DNA of 64,000 nt from Saccharopolyspora dendranthemae. GTDB lineage: Bacteria > Actinomycetota > Actinomycetes > Mycobacteriales > Pseudonocardiaceae. Where the stretch lies: the NCBI RefSeq assembly GCF_007829955.1, contig NZ_VIWX01000004.1:558001-622000 (forward strand). Reading direction: 5' to 3'. The position numbers were made by a program, and so were the translations under genes. Positions 60,216 through 64,000 of the stretch are shown here, piece after piece. The notes beneath the pieces are model-generated. The model did not search any database and had not been told where the DNA came from. It was given only the letters and a program-made list of their open reading frames with translations. The stretch's first letter is position 1; every line of letters starts with the position of its first letter.

Positions 60216-60250
60216 CGGTGCCCCCGGCGATCGCATCGCAGGGGGCACCG
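60216..60250. terminator. Terminator between the PPOX gene and ilvE
   Basis: CGGTGCCCCC (60216-60225) and GGGGGCACCG (60241-60250) form a perfect 10-bp stem between convergent genes. Confidence 0.75.
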
Positions 60251-60263
60251 GAACGCCTCGGTG

Positions 60264-61367
60264 TCAGCCGAGCTTGGTCATCCAGCCGTGGCTGTCCTCG
60301 GCCGTGCCGTACTGGATCGCGGTCAGGCGCTCGCGGAGCTTCATGGTGACCTCGCCGGGCTGCCCGTCGCCGATGCCGAACTCCCCGTCGCGGTGCTTGA
60401 CGTGACCGACCGGGGTGATGACGGCCGCCGTGCCGCAGGCGAAGACCTCGGTGAGCTCGCCGGTGGTCGCGGCCTTCTCCCACTCCTCGGCGGTGATCTT
60501 GCGCTCCTCGACCTGCATGCCGATCTCCTTGCCGAGCTCCAGCAGCGAAGACCGGGTCACGCCGGGCAGCAGGCTGCCGCTCAGCGCCGGGGTCACCAGC
60601 TTCGCGTCGGAACCGGAGCCGAACACGAAGAAGAGGTTCATGCCGCCCATCTCCTCGACCGTGTGCCGGTCGCAGGCGTCCAGCCAGACGACCTGGTCGC
60701 AGCCCTGCTCGACGGCCTGCGCCTGCGCCAGGAACGACGCCGCGTAGTTGCCTGCGAACTTGGCCGCGCCGGTGCCGCCGGGCGCGGCGCGCACGTACTC
60801 GTGGCTCAGCCACACCGTCACCGGCTTCACGCCACCGGCGAAGTACGAGCCGGCGGGCGAGGCGATCAGCGAGTACAGGTAGGTCTTCGACGGGTGGTTC
60901 ACGCCCAGGCCGACCTCGGTGGAGACCATGAAGGGACGCAGGTACAGCGAGCTCTCACCGGTGCTGGGCACCCAGTCGCGGTCCACGGCGACGAGCTCGC
61001 GCAGGGATTCGACGAACAGGTCCTCGGGCAGCTCCGCCATCGCGATGCGGTTCGCGGAACTGCGGAAACGCCGAGCGTTGGCGTCCGGGCGGAACGCCGC
61101 GATCGAGCCGTCGGGCTGCCGGTAGGCCTTCAAGCCCTCGAAGATCGCCTGCGCGTAGTGCAGGACCGACGTCGCCGGGTCGAACTCCAGCGAGTGGTAG
61201 GGCTCCAGGCGGGCGTCGTGCCAGCCCTGCTCCTCGGACCACTTGATCGTCACCATGTGGTCGGTGAAGAACTTGCCGAACCCCGGATTCCCCAATACCT
61301 CCGCGCGGCGCTCTGCCGAGGCCGGTTGCGGGTTGGGGGTACGGGTGAAGGACAGTTCTCCGCTCAT
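60264..61367 (-). CDS. ilvE: Branched-chain amino acid aminotransferase
   Basis: 367 residues. The PLP lysine lies in GTGAAKFAGNYAASFLAQ, and EEMGGMNLFFVF, GVTRSSLLELG and EVFACGTAAVITPVG complete the fold-type IV signature. It interconverts Leu/Ile/Val and their 2-keto acids. ATG61367 lacks a ribosome site; TACCGT six bases upstream suggests a leaderless mRNA. Synteny with Rv2210c. Confidence 0.95.
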   Translation of the reverse strand: MSGELSFTRTPNPQPASAERRAEVLGNPGFGKFFTDHMVTIKWSEEQGWHDARLEPYHSLEFDPATSVLHYAQAIFEGLKAYRQPDGSIAAFRPDANARRFRSSANRIAMAELPEDLFVESLRELVAVDRDWVPSTGESSLYLRPFMVSTEVGLGVNHPSKTYLYSLIASPAGSYFAGGVKPVTVWLSHEYVRAAPGGTGAAKFAGNYAASFLAQAQAVEQGCDQVVWLDACDRHTVEEMGGMNLFFVFGSGSDAKLVTPALSGSLLPGVTRSSLLELGKEIGMQVEERKITAEEWEKAATTGELTEVFACGTAAVITPVGHVKHRDGEFGIGDGQPGEVTMKLRERLTAIQYGTAEDSHGWMTKLG

Positions 61368-61490
61368 GCGCGTACGGTATCGCGTGCGCTGGAGCAGTGG
61401 AAACCGGCTTGTCGTCAGTTGGTCATCCAAGTATCGACCCGTTGCGAAACGGACGCAGAGATTCTGCTGAATCCGCCACCGCGCGCAACA

Positions 61491-61496
61491 TATGAT
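61491..61496 (+). promoter_or_regulatory. -10 box of a probable leaderless promoter
   Basis: TATGAT, five of six matches to TATAAT, ends six bases before ATG61503 and no Shine-Dalgarno is present. Confidence 0.55.
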
Positions 61497-61502
61497 GGGT
61501 GC

Positions 61503-61799
61503 ATGACCCAGGCCGACAACACCCCCGCGCCGCAGCCGACATCCGTCCAGCAGGACGTCCGCGCGAGTGCGCTCGCAGCCCTGATGCCGTTCGGCGGGGG
61601 CATGCTGCTCACCCTCGGCTACGCGTGGATCGGGGTCTTCGGGGTCGTCCTCGCGGCCATCGGCTGCGCGGGCTGGGCCTTCTGGTGGCGCGACAAGTAC
61701 AAGCAGTGGTTCCCGCAGCAGGTGACCACCGGTTCCGTGGTCGGCACGACCGTCCTGGTCGCGGTGATCACCCTGCTCCTGTTCATCTCGATCAGCTGA
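61503..61799 (+). CDS. Small three-helix membrane protein
   Basis: 98 residues. A short Pro/Gln-rich N-terminus is followed by three hydrophobic segments (ALMPFGGGMLLTLGYAWIG, VFGVVLAAIGCAGWAFWW and GTTVLVAVITLLLFISIS). Family not recognised. Start supported by the TATGAT box and good codon use. Divergent from ilvE. Confidence 0.7.
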   Translation: MTQADNTPAPQPTSVQQDVRASALAALMPFGGGMLLTLGYAWIGVFGVVLAAIGCAGWAFWWRDKYKQWFPQQVTTGSVVGTTVLVAVITLLLFISIS

Positions 61800-61818
61800 C
61801 TTTTCGTCCGCTCATCTT

Positions 61819-61948
61819 GCTCAGCGGTGCGAGCAGGGGAACCTGAGCGGCTCCGTGGACTCCGTGCGCCGCTCCTGATGTACGCCAATGCACGGCGTCC
61901 CGGCGTACTCGCCACGAAACCGCTCAGAACCCCCGGCGGTGCAAGCTG
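61819..61948 (-). repeat. Dispersed structured intergenic repeat, family A, copy 3
   Basis: Inverted relative to copies 1 and 2. The minus strand carries TGGCGAGTACGCCGGGACGC and GGCGCACGGAGTCCA. Stem arms 61843-61858 and 61912-61927 pair at all 16 positions (two G-T), although about seven of these pairs differ from copy 1. It fills the gap between the small membrane protein and the DUF402 gene. Confidence 0.8.
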
Positions 61949-61988
61949 CGAGGATGGTGACAGGAGAAAGCGCCTGACGCCGCTTGAA

Positions 61989-62651
61989 TCAGCTGAGCAG
62001 GTACGCGGGGAGCTTCGGCACTGACCAGGTCGGGTCCGGGCGGGCATCGCAGTAGGTGCCGTCGAACGGGAACAACCCGTCCTTGGCTCGCGCGATCATC
62101 TCCTCGCCCTCGGCCCGCAGCTTCGCCAGTTCGGCCTGGCTGAAACGACCTGCGGCGAGCGCGTCGTCGAGCTCGTGCTCGTCCTTCCAGGACCAGCTGC
62201 CGTCCGGCCAGACCTCCACGTCCAGCACGCCGTCGACCCGGCGCACGCCGTGTTCGTCGCGGCCGCGCGGGATTTCGAGGTTCACGTACCAGTTCCGGAA
62301 ACTCCCGTCGGGTTCGAAGAACCACCACACCGATGACCAGCGGCTCTCGTGGACCAGACGCAACGTCGACGTGCCTCGCCAGGTCGACCGGGCGGGCACC
62401 CGGGGGCCTGAGAACCGCTCCGCGAGCGGCATTTCTCGCGGACTGCGACCGTCCGGGGAGGTGGTGATCCGGATCGGAGTGTCCGGCAGCACCCAGCACA
62501 GCAGCTCCTCACCGTCGTCGGAGACGACGCGAGCCGGGTGCACGGTGCCGAGAGAACCGTCCAGGCGCCAGAAGCTGTAGAGCACTTCGTCGCCAGAGGA
62601 CCACTGGTGCAGCCGAGAATTCCGGGTCTCGTCCACAGTCGAATTGGGCAT
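61989..62651 (-). CDS. DUF402-family protein
   Basis: 220 residues. DEVLYSFWRLDGSLGTVHPARVV, RWSSVWWFFEPDGSFRNWYVNLEIP and GVRRVDGVLDVEVWPDGSWSWKDEHELDDAL match the DUF402 fold, known from nucleoside-phosphate phosphatases such as the Streptococcus/Staphylococcus Ntdp proteins. A nucleotidase activity is possible. ATG62651 has GAGG upstream and lies seven bases after the permease stop, so they form an operon. Confidence 0.85.
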   Translation of the reverse strand: MPNSTVDETRNSRLHQWSSGDEVLYSFWRLDGSLGTVHPARVVSDDGEELLCWVLPDTPIRITTSPDGRSPREMPLAERFSGPRVPARSTWRGTSTLRLVHESRWSSVWWFFEPDGSFRNWYVNLEIPRGRDEHGVRRVDGVLDVEVWPDGSWSWKDEHELDDALAAGRFSQAELAKLRAEGEEMIARAKDGLFPFDGTYCDARPDPTWSVPKLPAYLLS

Positions 62652-62658
62652 GACCGCC

Positions 62659-63912
62659 TCATTTCCACCGGCGCGAAACGATTCCCGCCAGCAACGGACC
62701 GACAACAACCACGCCGAGCGTTGTCAGCATCGCAGAAACCGGCATGCTCATAGCCAGCACGACCGACAAACCCATCCCAAGGCACGCACCCCGCATGGGC
62801 CAAGTGGGCCCATCGGAGAGCAGCAAACGGGTGCCTGCATTGGCAAGAGCGTAGTGCAGGAGCAACGCGCAGGCCGCGAAGGACATCAACGCGACCGGGG
62901 TGAACAGCTGCGAGACGATCACCGCGGCGACCCCCGCGATCAGGTCCAGCAGGTACGGGCTCCCCGAAGGTCCGGTGCGGTCCAGAACGCGCGGCAGTTC
63001 GCCGTCGCGCACCAGCGCGAGGCCGGTCGAGCGGGCGGACTCCAGGGCTCCCAGCAGCACCGGCAGCAGTGCGACGGCTGCTCCGACGGACACCAGCGGC
63101 ACCAGGTCTGCGGCTGCGGCGGCGGTGAGCACGTCGCGGATCGGCATCGGCGAGAGCGCCAGCCGCGACCAGCCCAGCTGGTGGGCGAGGGCCACGATCA
63201 TCACGCCCGACAGCACCGCCGTCACCACCAGCGAGAGCGCACCGGCGCGGCGGATCGACATCCAGGGCGCGCGGTCGCCGTGGGCGGGCGCGGTCAGCCT
63301 CTCGAAGCCGGTGAACGCCAGGAACAGCACGCCACCTGCGCCGACGATCCCGACCGCGCTGTCCGGGGAGGCCCCGGGGTCGACGTGCACGGGCGGACCG
63401 CCGACCGGGTCGATGGCGAAGCAGATCGCCACGACGAGCGCGATCACCGCCAGGCTCAGCGCGACCCACAGCCAGGCGGCCGCACCGCGGATCCGCAAGC
63501 CCGCCGTCGCCGCCAGCACCACGAGCAGGATCGCCGCGCCCGCGACCATCGCGCTCCCGCCGGGCAGGAAGAACTCGCCGATCACGCGGGCGATCGCGGC
63601 CATCGCCGCGACCCGCGCGGCGATGTGGGCGGAGGCTCCGACGCGGGCCGGCAGCAGCCCCATCCGCTCCCGCACGCAGTCGTAGACCGCCCCGGGGCTG
63701 CGGTAGGAGCTGGCCTGGAAGGCGGTGGCGGAGGCGGCGCACACCGCGGCGAGCAGGGCGACCAGCAGTCCGAGCAGCGCCCACGGGCCCGCCGCCGCTG
63801 CTGCGGGAGCGGGTCCGACCAGCACTCCGACGCCGATCATGCCGCTGAGCGCGAGCGGCAGGGCGTCACGACCGGTCGTCAATCGGCTGTCCGTTTCAAC
63901 CTGGCGGGTCAC
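62659..63912 (-). CDS. APC-family amino acid permease
   Basis: 417 residues with about twelve membrane helices. LPLALSGMIGVGVLVGPAPAAAAAGPWALLG corresponds to helix 1 of the amino acid-polyamine-organocation family, and FLAFTGFERLTAPA to helix 6. It is shorter than most members and lacks an obvious cytoplasmic tail. GTG63912. The remaining 88 bp to the window end show no start codon with a ribosome site. Confidence 0.85.
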   Translation of the reverse strand: MTRQVETDSRLTTGRDALPLALSGMIGVGVLVGPAPAAAAAGPWALLGLLVALLAAVCAASATAFQASSYRSPGAVYDCVRERMGLLPARVGASAHIAARVAAMAAIARVIGEFFLPGGSAMVAGAAILLVVLAATAGLRIRGAAAWLWVALSLAVIALVVAICFAIDPVGGPPVHVDPGASPDSAVGIVGAGGVLFLAFTGFERLTAPAHGDRAPWMSIRRAGALSLVVTAVLSGVMIVALAHQLGWSRLALSPMPIRDVLTAAAAADLVPLVSVGAAVALLPVLLGALESARSTGLALVRDGELPRVLDRTGPSGSPYLLDLIAGVAAVIVSQLFTPVALMSFAACALLLHYALANAGTRLLLSDGPTWPMRGACLGMGLSVVLAMSMPVSAMLTTLGVVVVGPLLAGIVSRRWK

Positions 63913-64000
63913 CGGCCCACCTTTGCAGACCGGTCCCGGTACTTCAGCCGCCTGTCGGCTGAGTCATGGCGAGCGCCCGCCCGCGGGCGTATGACGGATG

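Overview
The window is high-GC actinobacterial chromosome. Gene content and order closely follow the Mycobacterium tuberculosis segment Rv2174-Rv2210c: mptA, the Rv2175c DNA-binding protein, pknL, aroG, the Rv2179c exoribonuclease, a PlsC acyltransferase, an ArsA-type ATPase, an SRPBCC protein, fadD15, an NlpC/P60 hydrolase, a DEDDh/UvrC-like nuclease, trpD, ctaE-qcrCAB, ctaF-ctaC, asnB, adoK, the A-type Fe-S carrier, a DUF3043 protein, cobT-cobS and ilvE. The style of the accessory genes (SAV_915 family, RGESESGW-type secreted proteins, DUF2975/HTH pair, maltose-type ABC system without its own ATPase) suggests Pseudonocardiaceae, possibly Saccharopolyspora. That placement is inference.

Layout. 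1-6.2 kb: envelope and signalling genes (PASTA kinase, its DNA-binding neighbour, lipoglycan mannosyltransferase) and DAHP synthase. 6.2-10.2 kb: an accessory island read on the minus strand with a SAV_915 protein, an EspC/WXG-like small protein with a YxxxD signal, a glycine-zipper effector-like protein and a two-helix membrane protein. The effector C-terminus plus membrane gene is tandemly duplicated, and a truncated regulator marks its edge. 10.2-13.6 kb: MFS transporter, Phd/VapC toxin-antitoxin pair, a phosphofructokinase with pyrophosphate-type active-site residues. 13.9-28.8 kb: RNA/DNA nucleases, lipid enzymes, glucokinase, ArsA ATPase, cell-wall hydrolase with a candidate c-di-AMP leader. 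29.3-37.6 kb: the bc1-aa3 respiratory supercomplex genes with trpD between. 37.9-40.7 kb: asnB and a toxin-first toxin-antitoxin pair with a perfect operator. 41.3-52.1 kb: an alpha-glucan/maltose island (alpha-glucosidase, LacI regulator, ABC importer, secreted alpha-amylase) tied together by a shared 14-bp operator, interrupted by housekeeping and small-regulator genes. 52.1-64 kb: adenosine kinase, Fe-S and cobalamin genes, glycerol dehydrogenase, ilvE, an APC permease.

The most unusual observations are (a) the duplicated putative type VII effector/immunity module at 6.67-8.55 kb with an orphan effector tail and a likely frameshift in the parent gene; (b) a three-copy intergenic repeat (13.76, 58.61 and 61.82 kb) whose 16-bp stem is preserved by many compensatory substitutions; (c) a second three-copy family of 65-70-nt intergenic palindromes (42.87, 55.97, 58.51 kb); and (d) a LacI-type regulon operator shared by the sugar importer and the distant amylase gene.
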